Below are positions 11,979 through 21,687 of a stretch of DNA of 64,000 bases, piece after piece. Each line of letters opens with the position of its first letter. Position 1 is the stretch's first letter. Under the pieces are notes generated by a model. The model saw nothing but the letters and a program-made list of their open reading frames with translations. It was not told the origin of the DNA and ran no database searches. This DNA is from Piper betle (lineage: Eukaryota > Streptophyta > Magnoliopsida > Piperales > Piperaceae), in the NCBI GenBank assembly GCA_033002965.1, contig JAURVB010000163.1:59857-123856 (forward strand), read 5' to 3'. The translations under genes and the position numbers were made by a program.

Positions 11979-13175
11979 TGTTTGAATAATTTCAATGACG
12001 TGCAAGTATACACGGTCGAAACAAGTAATATAATGATAAATTTTCAAGTATTATCCCACAGAGTGATAAATTTACTTATGTTAATAGTAGAAAATAGAAC
12101 TAAGAGCAAAACAACAACAAAAAGAGATTTTTAGTATAAGATAAATTTTGTTCTAAAGTCAAATTTCTCTTAACATAAAATTAATCTTCATCACATCTTA
12201 CTCTTATCTTCTATTCCCTCGCATTGTCAATCTTGGATAATTATATGACATGGTGGCTCCTACACCTTCATGCTTCTATTATTTTGCCTCAATTTCTACC
12301 TCCTAGTGATAATTGATTAATCAACAAAATAACGCATTAAGATTTGCCTTACAATCGCATATGGTGTTGTATATCTCCCGACCACAATGACAAACAAGTC
12401 AAAAGACTCATCGTATGATGAATTATCAATGACTAATCTAATTAATTTCTCCCGAAATCTAATTAAACCTCATGATCTAAGAAATAGGTGATCAATCTAC
12501 TCTTAGCATTAAGAACATGATAATTCAAACAATCCAATTGAATAAAGAGTAAGAGGTTGAAATGAATTCAATTAAACCATGTTAAGTTTCATTCTTCTCT
12601 AGAATAAAATAAAGGACTACTCCATAATAAAAGTAAAAAACATGTTGAATAATGAAATGAACTTATATTATAAAAAGTACAAAAAATTACAACAACTAGA
12701 ACTACTTAATTCACTAGACTCCTAAGCCAAGAGTTGAGATATCCCAAACAACAAATGACTACCCCTTTATATAGAAGATGAGATGACCATCAGATACATG
12801 AATTCAAGGAAGGTGTTCACAAATCGATGTAGTCTAATTAATTTTGGTGTCCAATCAAGTTTGCAACTCTTCGACTTGCTCAACCAAGCCTTAAGTAAGG
12901 CACCCCAAAACCATCAACATCCTTCCCTTATTTGAGCTTTGTGAACTCCTTGTAGTAACCATTGGGTGGGGCCAAGTGTCATGACCTTTCAATTCCTAAG
13001 CTTAATTTGTTTCATCTTTTTCTACATTGAAACTCCAAAATTAAACATATCTAATAAAATATTAATTAACTAAAAAATAAAGTAAACTATCACCTAATTA
13101 ATAATATTTATCACTGGGATGTACAAAATCACATTAAAAATATGGGTAAATATTGTATACTTTAAACACTTAACA
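11979..13175 (-). repeat. 3' LTR of nested Athila-like element, 1,197 bp
   Basis: It aligns along its whole length with 17917-19111 (1,195 bp); differences are scattered substitutions and one- or two-base indels. Ends are TG...CA. The plus strand near 12770-12785 (CCTTTATATAGAAG) gives CTTCTATATAAAGG in minus sense, a good TATA box, which is also present at about 18700-18716 in the other LTR. Confidence 0.9.
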
Positions 13176-13190
13176 CACCCCCAAACTTAA
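13176..13190 (-). promoter_or_regulatory. Polypurine tract of nested Athila-like element
   Basis: The minus strand reads AAGTTTGGGGGTG directly before the LTR start TGTTAAGTG. This is the normal site of plus-strand DNA priming and the typical Athila/Tat sequence. Confidence 0.85.
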
Positions 13191-14435
13191 ACTTTTGCAC
13201 GTCCCGAGCAAAATATCATAACGACAAAAAATTTTACTACACAAAAATACTTAGTCCCCATTATGTTCTCATATGATCCTTAATCAAACTATCCAAAGGC
13301 AACAAGATGTCAATCAAATCAGAAATTCCCTTTCATCAATCACACCCAAAAGAAGGCTCTGTGTGTGTGTGTGTAAGATAATCTATTTGCTTATCCTTCT
13401 CATTTGCAACAAGAAAATAACACTCTGGCTCATGTTTAAATATGTTTGCCATTCACCCTCATCTCCACTAATGTAAGCATTTATTTTTTAGTTTTTTAAA
13501 GAGTAGCCAGCTTTACCTTTTGACGCGAAGGCCCATAATTACTGAGTTATAAAGGACCGGTTACTCAACAAAGTGTATTGCAAAAGAGTAACTAGCTTAC
13601 CTTTTGATATAAACCCCCATAATTACTGAGTTACATAGGCTTGTTACTCAACAACAGTGCCATTATGCAAATAGAGATAACTAGCTTTACCTTTTGACGT
13701 GAACCCCCATAATTACTGAGTTACAAAGGCCCGGTTACTCAGCAAAGTAGTCATTGCTCTAATTTATTCATTTTTTTAAAGAAGAAAAAAATGCTAGGAC
13801 AAACCTAAAACAACCAGAGCTGTCATGCAAATTCTTATGATTAAAGGATTTTTCCTATTGCAAAACATTCATTGAAATCATCTAAACCAAAGGATTGTGA
13901 AAATAATATACGGTAGAGAACCAACTCTCGAATGCAATCATTTACTCAGTTCATCCCTCATATCAATTAATCAAGTTTTCCCAAGAAAGGTAAGACTAAT
14001 TCACATGTATCTATCATTGAACCAAGAGACTAATATACTGTTGCATAATGAAAATTTTACACTAAACTACACTATATATATATATATATATGTATTATCT
14101 AAATCTAAACATGAGTCGAGCATGAACAATATGCACAAAATTAAGGCATCCCCCCACACTTAAACTAAACATTGTCCTCAATGTTGAAAAAAATAAAAAT
14201 AAAAATAAAGAGAAAGAAGTGAAAGAGAACTCCCTCAACTAATTAATCGGTGGATGATTATCATGAATAACTAAATTTGCACTTGACCCATTCTTGGGTT
14301 GCCTCCCAAGAAGCACTTGGTTTAATGTCTACAATCAGATGCCTATTTCTCATTCTTTACAACAATTATACCTCCATTCTTTGGTATACATTGTACGGGA
14401 CTTACCCAAGTACTATCAGCAATGGGATATATCAC
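13191..14435 (-). other. Post-pol region of nested Athila-like element
   Basis: About 1.2 kb between the last coding remnant and the polypurine tract. On the minus strand near 14290-14330 it contains AAGTGCTTCTTGGGAGGCAA, a stretch commonly seen downstream of Athila/Tat integrase. It holds the tandem repeat at 13501-13752, a (GT)n run near 13353-13373 and a (TA)n run near 14073-14092. The short plus-strand frames here have no recognisable product. Confidence 0.6.
13501..13752 (+). repeat. Three tandem copies of an 84-90-bp repeat in the element's 3' untranslated region
   Basis: The marker ATAATTACTGAGTTA begins at 13535, 13619 and 13709 (periods 84 and 90). Each copy also holds CCAGCTTTACCTTTTGA (or CTAGCTTACC) upstream and GGTTACTCAxCAA downstream. 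It lies between pol and the polypurine tract, a position known in Ogre/Tat elements for variable tandem repeats that can seed satellites. Confidence 0.9.
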
Positions 14436-15047
14436 TCAAGCATCCAACCACTTAAAAATTTCCTTCTTAACCACTTCTTTCATGTTGTGGTTGAGTCGTC
14501 GTTGGTGCTCTGTAGTTGGACTGGATCCATCCACTATGTTGATCCTATGCATACAAAAGGATGGATTGATGCCTTTTATGTCTACTATAGTCCAGGCAAT
14601 AGTTGACTTGTGATACTTTAGTATTCTAATCATCTTCACTTCTTGCAACATAGTTTGCTCTGGAGAAATAATAATAGAAAGAGTGTCATTAGGTCCTAAG
14701 AAAGTATACTTGAGATGTTTTGGAAGTTGCTTTAGCTCCAAAATAGGTGGTACTTCAACTGATGGCAGCAATCTGTGGAATGGTAGATCTAAGGTTTCCA
14801 CAACTCTGAATCTCTTAGGCAAGATTGGTTGTAAATCTAATACTTTAACCATCTCTTCCACATCAGTATTTTCTTCAAGAAGAGAATTTATGGCCTTATG
14901 TAATGAATCACTCAACTGATCCCCTTTGTACATTATTTTATCAATTAGTTCAATTCTAGAACAATCATAAGTTGCATCCAAGCAATTCATGGATTTAAAG
15001 ATGTTGTATGTGACATATTTGTTGTTTACCCTAAGTGTAAGTTTCAT
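14436..15047 (-). pseudogene. Athila-type linker and reverse-transcriptase N-terminus (203 codons open)
   Basis: The open frame starts in the protease-RT linker (VNNKYVTYNIFKSMNCLD) and ends in the RT N-terminus: LKQLPKHLKYTFLGPNDTL, ILKYHKSTIAWTIVDIKGI, PSFCMHRI and QRRLNHNMKEVVKKEIFKWL are the standard Athila blocks before the palm. After KWLDA the frame stops and continues straight into 3' non-coding DNA, so the catalytic YxDD/FMDD palm, RNase H and integrase have been deleted. The linker tract with EENTDVEEM is still open, suggesting a fairly young insertion. It could not supply enzyme. Confidence 0.85.
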
Positions 15048-15061
15048 AGTAGCTACATCGA

Positions 15062-15409
15062 TCAGTGTTCTCCCGTTGCCAAGAAACCTCTCCTCATGAT
15101 GAGTGCTATATTGCCATTCCTTCCTTCTATTTCAAGCACCACAAAATCAGCAGGAAAGATAAACTTGTCAACCTTTATTAAAATATCTTCAATGACTCCT
15201 TTTAGATGTTGGTAGGAAGCAATGTCCTGGATCCATAACCTTTTGAAAACCAAAAACCACATAAGATTAATGATAGAACCTAAGTCACATAAAACAATAC
15301 AATGAATATTTCCTCCAATTGAACATGGAATTACAAATTTACCCGGGTCCTTCATATTAAGAAGTAGTTTTCTTTGGAGGATACCACTACATTCCTCTGT
15401 CATGGCCAC
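15062..15409 (-). pseudogene. Athila-type aspartic protease domain (115 codons open)
   Basis: The frame carries TEECSGILQRKLLLNMKDPG, CSIGGNIHCIVLCDLGSIINL (active-site region, DLG in place of the usual DTG/DSG) and KVDKFIFPADFVVLEIE, all standard for Athila proteases. It lies 15 bases upstream of the linker/RT frame in minus sense, so both came from one pol reading frame with an interruption between. The family role is to cut the Gag-Pol precursor in cytoplasmic particles. Confidence 0.85.
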
Positions 15410-17290
15410 AACTTAATTGTCAACTACTCTCCTTTTCTTTGCTAGAATATCCTTAAATATTTTATATAACTAGGCATCTGTTCAAGTGCTTTAGGAAAAT
15501 GTATGTTAATTTGTAATGTTTTAAATATATCAAGAAAGTTTTTGAAGTACTTTTCATAACTTTGTTTCTTCAGTCTAGAAAGAAATGGTACTTTTTTTCG
15601 ACCTCTTTTGTATGTACCTTATCTTTCTCTTTCCCTTTGCTCCCGAGTAAGCTAACGAATGTAATGGGTTCATATTCGTTGTTTGGCTTTTCATCTTTTT
15701 CCTTAACTTCATTGGGCTGAACTGGTTCTTGTAAAGTAATACCACTCTGGGTTGTTATAGCTTTGCAATTCTCTTAACCATCTTTCCTTGGTTGTTCTGG
15801 TTGGCTGGGAAGTACACCCTTGGGTCGCTCACTTGGTTCCTTGTTCAATTGCAACACAAGTTGTCGCATAAATTGTTCTTGTTGTTGTTGCTGATTCTAC
15901 ATAAATTGTTGCATAGCTTGGTGCATAGAATTGAATATTTGGATCAAATCCGGTTGTTGTGGCTGAAAAGGAAGTGAAGGGGGTCGAGAATGCTCTGATG
16001 GTTATGGTGGATTATTGAGGACAACAGCCGATTGTGGAGAATTATTCCATGAAAAGTTAGGGTTATTGCGCTAGCCCGAATTGTAAGTATTGGAATAGGG
16101 ATTTTTGTTCCTCTTAAAGTTGCCTACATAGTTAACTTGATTTGTTGCACATTGACCTGTAGAATGTCCTTGTTCACACCATTCACACCTTAGCTCCACA
16201 GCCTTAACCTGTCCCTGCATATTAAGATTTTGAACGTGATTAGCTAAAGCACTAACTTGAACAGATAAAGCACTAACCATTCACACCTTAGCTCCACAGC
16301 CTTAACCTGTCCCTGCATATTAAGATTTTGAACGTGATTAGCTAAAGCACTAACTTGAACAGATAAAGCACTAACCATTCACACCTTAGCTCCACAGCCT
16401 TAACCTGTCCCTGCATATTAAGATTTTGAACGTGATTAGCTAAAGCACTAACTTGAATAGATAAAGCAGTAAGTGCATCTAATTCTAAAACTCTGGTAAT
16501 CCTCCTTGGAGGCGCCTTTCTTGTGTTGCTTGGTGGTTGCTAGGAACCATCAATTCTAACAGTTGAAAAGCTTCATGTGGGTTCTTCCTAAGAAACGATC
16601 CATTAGCCACCGCATCAACTATGTTCTTTGTTTGCCCCCAACAACCCGTTATAGAAAGTTTGGAGTTGCATCCATCTTTCTATACCATGGTGGGACACTT
16701 TTTCAACAATTATTTAAATCTTTCCCATGCCTCAAAGAGAGACTCACCATCAAACTGCAAAAAAGATAAAATTTCATTGCGTAATCTAGTAGTTTTAGGA
16801 GGAAAATGTTTTAACAAAAATCTTTTTGACAATTCATCCCAAGTGATAATTGCATCTAATGATGAAAACCGCTCTTTCACACTTCATATTAATAACAATA
16901 GAAATAAGTGAAGGCGAAGGGCATCGTCAAAGACACCATGATGCTTATACATATCACATACTGATAGCAAATCGATGATATGCCTATTAGGATTTTTAGT
17001 AGGCGATCCACTAAATTGTCCTCTTTTTTATAACATGTTAAATAAAACTGGTGGTGCAATAATACTAGGTTGTAACCCTCTTCCAAGAGGTACAACCCAA
17101 TCTTGGATTGCCCTGCTATCATCATTGGCTACTGCTACAATTGGTGGAAGTGGAGGCATTTTTTGTTGTTGTAGGTCCATGGCTTCTTCTTCTATTGCTT
17201 CTTGTGCTCTTCTTCAAGCAGCAAGCAAGTTACTCAAAGTCCTTTCAATCTCTAGATCATAAGAAAACAAGGGTGACCACACTAATCGAT
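15410..17290 (-). pseudogene. Athila-type gag (several frames, broken)
   Basis: Minus-sense reading from about 17290: an N-terminal stretch with DWVVPLGRGLQPSI (about 17110), then GQFSGSP..NPNRHIIDLLSVCDMYKHHGVFDDA (about 17030-16925), ITWDELSKRFLLKHFPP..TTRLRNEI (about 16850-16780) and FDGESLFEAWERFK (about 16760-16710). These are capsid-like gag blocks. A zinc knuckle CEWCEQGHSTGQC follows (16195-16157; C-x2-C-x4-H-x4-C), then NPYSNTYNSG and a Q/P-rich tail. Stops (for example after NML near 17030 and after NSG near 16071) make it a pseudogene. The 98-bp triplication at 16181-16474 shifts phase just before the zinc knuckle. Confidence 0.8.
16181..16474 (-). repeat. 98-bp tandem triplication inside gag
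   Basis: Copies start at 16181, 16279 and 16377 (plus-strand marker ATTCACACCTTAGCTCCAC), nearly identical; the third has an A for C and a few end changes. As 98 is not divisible by three, each extra copy shifts the frame. The unit spans the start of the zinc knuckle and the helical segment upstream (SALANHVQNLN). Confidence 0.95.
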
Positions 17291-17302
17291 GCATAAACAA
17301 AT

Positions 17303-17767
17303 TGTAACGACCCAGCCCAAAGTGCAACGTAATGGGCTAAGTCATTTCTTTAAAATGGGTACACCGAAAGTTAAAGATCTATAGTCCATTCCCACTTATA
17401 AACAGGATCTTCTCCCAGTAGGTATTAGATGTGGGACTAAGTTGAGGGATCTCACAATCCACCCAGCTTAGGGAATTTCGTCCCCAAAATGCCTATTCTT
17501 GGCCCGTTGCTAGCCCCAGCCCACGACCTTTCTGGCCCGTGACCGGTAGCCTAGCCAACATTCATAATCCAGCCCACCATCTAACACGGAACAAGGTCGG
17601 CTCTGATACCATTTGTAACGACCCAGCCCAAAGTGCAACGTAATGGGCTAAGTCATTTCTTTAAAACGGGTACCCCGGAAGTTAAAGATCTATAGTCCAT
17701 TCCCACTTATAAACAAGATCTTCTCCCAATAAGTATTAGATGTGGGACTAAGTTGAGGGATCTCACA
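17303..17767 (-). mobile_element. Complete TRIM (terminal-repeat retrotransposon in miniature), 465 bp
   Basis: The LTRs are 17303-17456 and 17614-17767, each 154 bp, TGTGAGATCCCTC...GTTACA in minus sense. Between them is a 157-bp interior with a TGGTATCAGAGCC initiator-Met primer site (17599-17611) and a purine-rich tract by the other LTR. Flanking 5-bp repeats are CAAAT (17298-17302 and 17768-17772). It has no coding capacity and must use enzymes of other elements. It sits between the primer site and gag of the nested Athila element. The interior contains one copy of the ~72-bp segment that is doubled in the large array at 39783-57774, so it resembles a simpler form of the array unit. Confidence 0.97.
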
Positions 17768-17893
17768 CAAATGATAACATGGAAGAAGACAATGATACAA
17801 TAATTTTTTTTAAAAAAATCAGACACTAAAATCTAAAAAGAAAAGAAAAAGACTCAAAATTCTAATCCTAAATTAACTAAGAAAAATTTATCT

Positions 17894-17910
17894 CCACGGC
17901 AACGACGCCA
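17894..17910 (-). promoter_or_regulatory. Primer-binding site (Asp tRNA), nested Athila-like element
   Basis: The minus strand reads TGGCGTCGTTGCCGTGG, six bases from the LTR end at 17917. It matches the Asp-tRNA-type site (TGGCGCCGTTGCCGGGG) typical of Athila/Tat, with two transitions. Confidence 0.85.
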
Positions 17911-17916
17911 AACACT

Positions 17917-19111
17917 TGTTTGAATAATTTCAATAACGTGCAATTATACACGGTCGAAACAAGTAATATTATGATAAATTTTCAAGTATCGTCCCACAGA
18001 TAGATAAATTTTCTTATGTTAGTAGTTGAAAATAGAACTAAGAGCAAAAGAACAACAAAAAGAGATTTTTAGTATAAGATAAATTTTGTTCTAGGGTTGA
18101 ATTTCCCTTAACATAAAATTATTCTTCATTACATCTTACTCTTATCTTCTATTCCCTCGGATTGTCGATCTGGGATAATTATATGACATAAGGGCTCCCG
18201 CTCCTTCATTCTTCTATTATTTTGCCTCAATTTTGACCTCCCGGTGATAATTGATTAATTAACAAGATAACACATTAAGATTTGCCTTATAATCGTATAC
18301 GGTGTTGTGTATCTCCCGACTACAACAAGAAACAAGTCAAAAGACTTGTCATATGATGAATTATTAATGACTAATCTAATTAATTTCTCCCAAATGTAAT
18401 TAAACCTCATGATCTAAGAAATACGTCATCAATCTACTCATAGCATTAAGAACATGATAATTCAAACAATCCAAATGAATAAAAGAGTAAGAGGCTGAAA
18501 TGAATTCAATTAAACCATGTTAAGTTTCATTCTTCTCTAGAATAAAATAAAGGTCTACTCCATAATAAAAGTAAAGAACATGATGAATTAGAAATGAACT
18601 TACATTATAAAAAGTACTAAAAATTACAACAAGTAGAACTGGTTAATTCACTAAACTCCTAAGCCAAGAGTTGAAATATGCCAAACAACAAATGACGACT
18701 ACTTTATATAGAAGATGAGATAGCCATCCAATACATGAATTTAAGGAAGGCATTCACAAAGCGATGTAGTCTAATAAATTTTGGTGTCCAATCAAGTTTG
18801 TAACTCCTCGACTTGCTCAAGCAGGCCTTAATAAGGCACCCCAAAACCATCCACAACCTTCCCATTTTGAGCTTTGTGAACTCCTTGTAGTAACTATTGG
18901 GTGGGGATAAGTGTCATGACCTTTCAATTCCTAAGCTTAATTTGTTTTATCTTTTTCTGCATTGAAACTCCAAAATTAAACATATCTAATAAAATATTAA
19001 TTAACAAAAAAATTAAAGCAAACTATCACCTAATTAATAATATTTATCATTGGGATGTACAAAATCACATTAAAAGCATGGGTAAATATTTTATACTTTA
19101 AACACTTAACA
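17917..19111 (-). repeat. 5' LTR of nested Athila-like element, 1,195 bp
   Basis: It is the partner of 11979-13175. A TATA box reads CTTCTATATAAAG in minus sense at about 18704-18716. The LTR pair gives an internal clock: a base-by-base count would date the insertion; by eye it is several percent diverged, mostly by transitions. Confidence 0.9.
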
Positions 19112-19400
19112 AAGATTTATCAAGGAATTTTCAAAAATTGTAAAACTTTTGTGCAATTTGCTGGAAAAGGATTCAACATTCAGATTTGATGAGACATGTT
19201 TTATGTTTTTGAAAATTTGAAAGCAAAGTTGACATCAACTACTTTTGTAGCTGCCCTTGAACGGTCAATTCCTTTTGAGTTAATGTGTAATGCAAGCAAA
19301 TATGCTATTGGTGTTGTCTTGGGCCAGTGCCTGAACAAGGTTTTTCAAAACATCTACTATGCAACTATGACCCTGACTAAGAGTCAAAAAAATTACACCA
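19112..19400 (+). pseudogene. Athila-type RT C-terminus and RNase H start (continuation of the split outer copy)
   Basis: The translation resumes the interrupted frame: RFIKEFSKIVKLLCNLLEKD, FENLKAKLTSTTFVAA, PFELMCNASKYAIGVVLGQ and NIYYATMTLTKSQKNYTT. These are the RT-connection and first RNase H blocks of Ty3/gypsy (the catalytic aspartate of the MCDAS-type block is replaced by N). It joins 11978 across the nested insertion and ends abruptly at about 19400, where family-A LTR sequence begins. Confidence 0.85.
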
Positions 19401-19880
19401 CATGTTTAGCTATAGGTTTGTTAGCACTGTTTTCTATATTAGGTTGTGTTGATAATATGAGCACACACCATGAGCATGCATCATATAGAGATGTTAGTAT
19501 ATTACTTAGTAGTGGGTTTCGATGTAGGTTTTGGAGTCCGAGCTCACCGTAGATGTGCAGATATGTTTGGAGCTTGGACCACAGGTTCATAGAACTCTCC
19601 TTTGCTTGATCTTTGCTTGACTCCATGCGTGTCGAGTTTAACCATGTTTTAGACGTCAGATGACATCGACGGTGTTTTATTGGATCCCTTCGTTGTTGGG
19701 CCATTTAGCCGTGTTTTCTACACATGTTTAATAAAATTACAAGGATGAGATCCCTTATTGGTTTTTGAACTGAAACTCCAGAAATGTATTATATAAGACT
19801 CTTCTCTAAGCCTATTATGTAAGTACGCACAATTTTATGGCTTTCATGAATAACAGAGAGAGTGGTATGGAGATATGTAT
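19401..19880 (+). mobile_element. Family-A LTR fragment, first part
   Basis: It aligns with the reverse complement of 7680-7240. It contains the full promoter block (listed separately) and ends at a TGTAT target site where the family-B LTR was inserted; the same LTR resumes at 22854. The LTR start is missing because the left edge is a truncation against Athila RNase H. Confidence 0.8.
19531..19797 (+). promoter_or_regulatory. LTR promoter block of family A
   Basis: In order: GGAGTCCGAGCTCACCGTAG (19533-19552), TTGGAGCTTGGACC, GGGCCATTTAGCCG (19698-19711), GGATGAGATCCCTTATTGG (19743-19761) and TATTATATAAG (19788-19798). The last is a likely TATA box. Confidence 0.6.
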
Positions 19881-20339
19881 TGTAAAACCCACAATTCGAG
19901 TCAGGGTTTTATATTCAAAACCGGTCGGTTTGACCGTTATTTTTGAATCGAGTCAGTTTCAGAACACGTGTACTGAGCTGACGCCAGTCGCGTGTATGAG
20001 CTATGAGGGTCATGTGTACCCAAGTATATGATGATAACGTCATGAACACAACAGAACAGAATGAGTTATCAGATATATGAGAGTATGCCACTTACTTTTT
20101 TATTTTTATAAATAGTGAATTGTAGATTTAGTTTTAGGTCGTTTACTGCGTTAGAACGCATTACTGGTAGTTTTGGGTTGTTAGTTATAGAGCATGTCAT
20201 TATGATGTTTTGGTGCTTGTTTGATTTTATGGGATTTTTCCCGATTTTTTTAAAGATTTAATACGACTTAGTTATTATTTTTGACTCGAGCCAGAGACGA
20301 GTCAAGTAATATTTACAAGTTTGCCACCCAACCATTTCT

Positions 20340-21000
20340 TCTCCTCCCCCGACACTTTCCCCTTCCAAACCCTAGCCGCCACCATTTTTTGGTGCCACCA
20401 CCGCCGGCACGTTGTCGCCTCGCCACTGGGTGTTGCCGCCTAGCCCCGCCATGGTGTCGCTGCGATGCCCCGACCAGGCCCGGCCACCATCTGGCCGCTG
20501 CGACGCGAGGAAGCCGCGCCTTTGCACCGTGCTTCCATTGCCGATCGTGCCACCGGTGACCATTGCCGCTACAATCCAGCTGTAGCCTCGACACCCTCGA
20601 CCACCCAGCGACCTTCCCTGACAAGAGCGGAGACCATCGCTGCCCAGGCCAGCCGGATCTAGCTACCCATCGCCGCCGGCCCTATTTTTGCCATTTTTCG
20701 GTAAGCCGCCACCTCCACCGACCATATCGATGCTGTAGATACGTCGGGCTCACCGAGCCGGTTCCAATGGTACCCAATATGACCCCTATCCACCTAGTAA
20801 ACGCTGTCGGCGATTGCCGCCGGAAAGGTGCCGGAAAACCGCCAGAACCTACCGGAAAATCGGATTCACGGGAATTCGCCGGATCTTCCACGGAGCTCAT
20901 CCAGTTGATCCTGATCGAACGTCGGACACCAATGAGCACCAAATTAGAGCTCTGAAATGCGCAACGGAACCCTAGCTGTCGCTAATTGCCGACGACGTGA
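20340..21000 (+). other. GC-rich, CpG-dense stretch in the family-B LTR
   Basis: This region stands out from AT-rich surroundings, with many CCG, GCC and CGCC runs and frequent CpG. Frames are open on both strands (for example 20563-20955 plus and 20313-20624 minus), as expected of GC-rich DNA lacking AT-rich stop codons, and none has a recognised domain. Comparable GC-rich stretches occur at similar LTR positions at about 1980-2340, 8560-8900 (minus) and 23880-24400. Confidence 0.6.
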
Positions 21001-21370
21001 GGTATAATTACCTCCAATTTGATTATTTAAAATTGATGATGATTGTTAGCATAGCATGCTAGAATTGGTTAGTTGTGAGGATAAATGTATGACTATGAAT
21101 GAAATGATGATTGCATGATGCAATTAATTGAGAATGAAGGTTAAGTGATCTAATGAGGTAGATCGAGTCTCAGCATGATAAGTGATCAAGACGTAACTTT
21201 GAAAAACACAATAAAATTGGTATGAATGGATGAGTTAGAATTATTTACATTTATGATTATTTAACTATTACTGGATGTTGATGATTGAATTGTGTGTGAT
21301 GTTCATTGTGTTTGATGCATCATTTAGTTAGCGGGCGTTAGTATTTAGTTTTGATGTGTAGGTACGGAGT

Positions 21371-21637
21371 AGGAGCTCACCGCCTAGGCGCGATGACACG
21401 CTTGGAGCTTCTACCAGGTCCGTTTAGGACTTGACTCTATTTTTACTCTCTTCTATTGTATGTTTGATTTAATGCTTACAGGGCGGGTTAAGTGGTATTT
21501 TATCGGATCCCACTTAACTCGGGCCATCTAGCCGAACAGATTTCCGGATTAATAACCCCACGCGGATCAGATCCCTCGAGGATGATTTCAAAAACAAGAT
21601 CCACCACAAGTTGCCTTTGGGTCTATTATATAAATCC
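21371..21637 (+). promoter_or_regulatory. LTR promoter block of family B
   Basis: The order is AGGAGCTCACCGCCTAG (21371-21387) with CTTGGAGCTT, GGGCCATCTAGCCG (21521-21534), GATCAGATCCCTCG (21565-21578) and CTATTATATAAATCC (21623-21637), which contains a likely TATA box. It is the same arrangement as in family A although the surrounding sequence differs. Confidence 0.6.
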
Positions 21638-21645
21638 CTACCCAG

Positions 21646-21648
<3 letters not shown>

Positions 21649-21684
<36 letters not shown>
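21649..21684. repeat. (TA)18 microsatellite
   Basis: An uninterrupted alternating TA tract of 36 bases just downstream of the likely TATA box of the family-B LTR. Confidence 0.97.

Positions 21685-21687
<3 letters not shown>

Larger units (their letters stand above)
11979..19111 (-). mobile_element. Nested Athila-like LTR retrotransposon
   Basis: Two LTRs of about 1.2 kb (11979-13175 and 17917-19111), both TGTTAAGTG...TTCAAACA in minus sense, enclose a 4.7-kb interior. A polypurine tract adjoins the left LTR and an Asp-tRNA primer site adjoins the right LTR, so transcription would run leftward. Gag, protease and the start of RT remain; most of RT and all of RNase H and integrase are deleted. 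Flanks are GAGAT (11974-11978) and AAGAT (19112-19116), a 4/5 target duplication. Removing the element and one duplicate restores the split RT frame of the host copy. It carries a nested TRIM. Confidence 0.9.

Noticed and set aside
14277..14919. Plus-strand frames opposite the nested Athila RT
   Set aside because: They are shadows of the minus-strand linker/RT frame, whose conserved motifs identify the true coding strand.
20281..20955. Overlapping open frames in GC-rich DNA as plant exons
   Set aside because: Frames are open on both strands in several phases, with R/P/A-rich composition and no domain. They sit wholly inside a solo LTR with target duplications.
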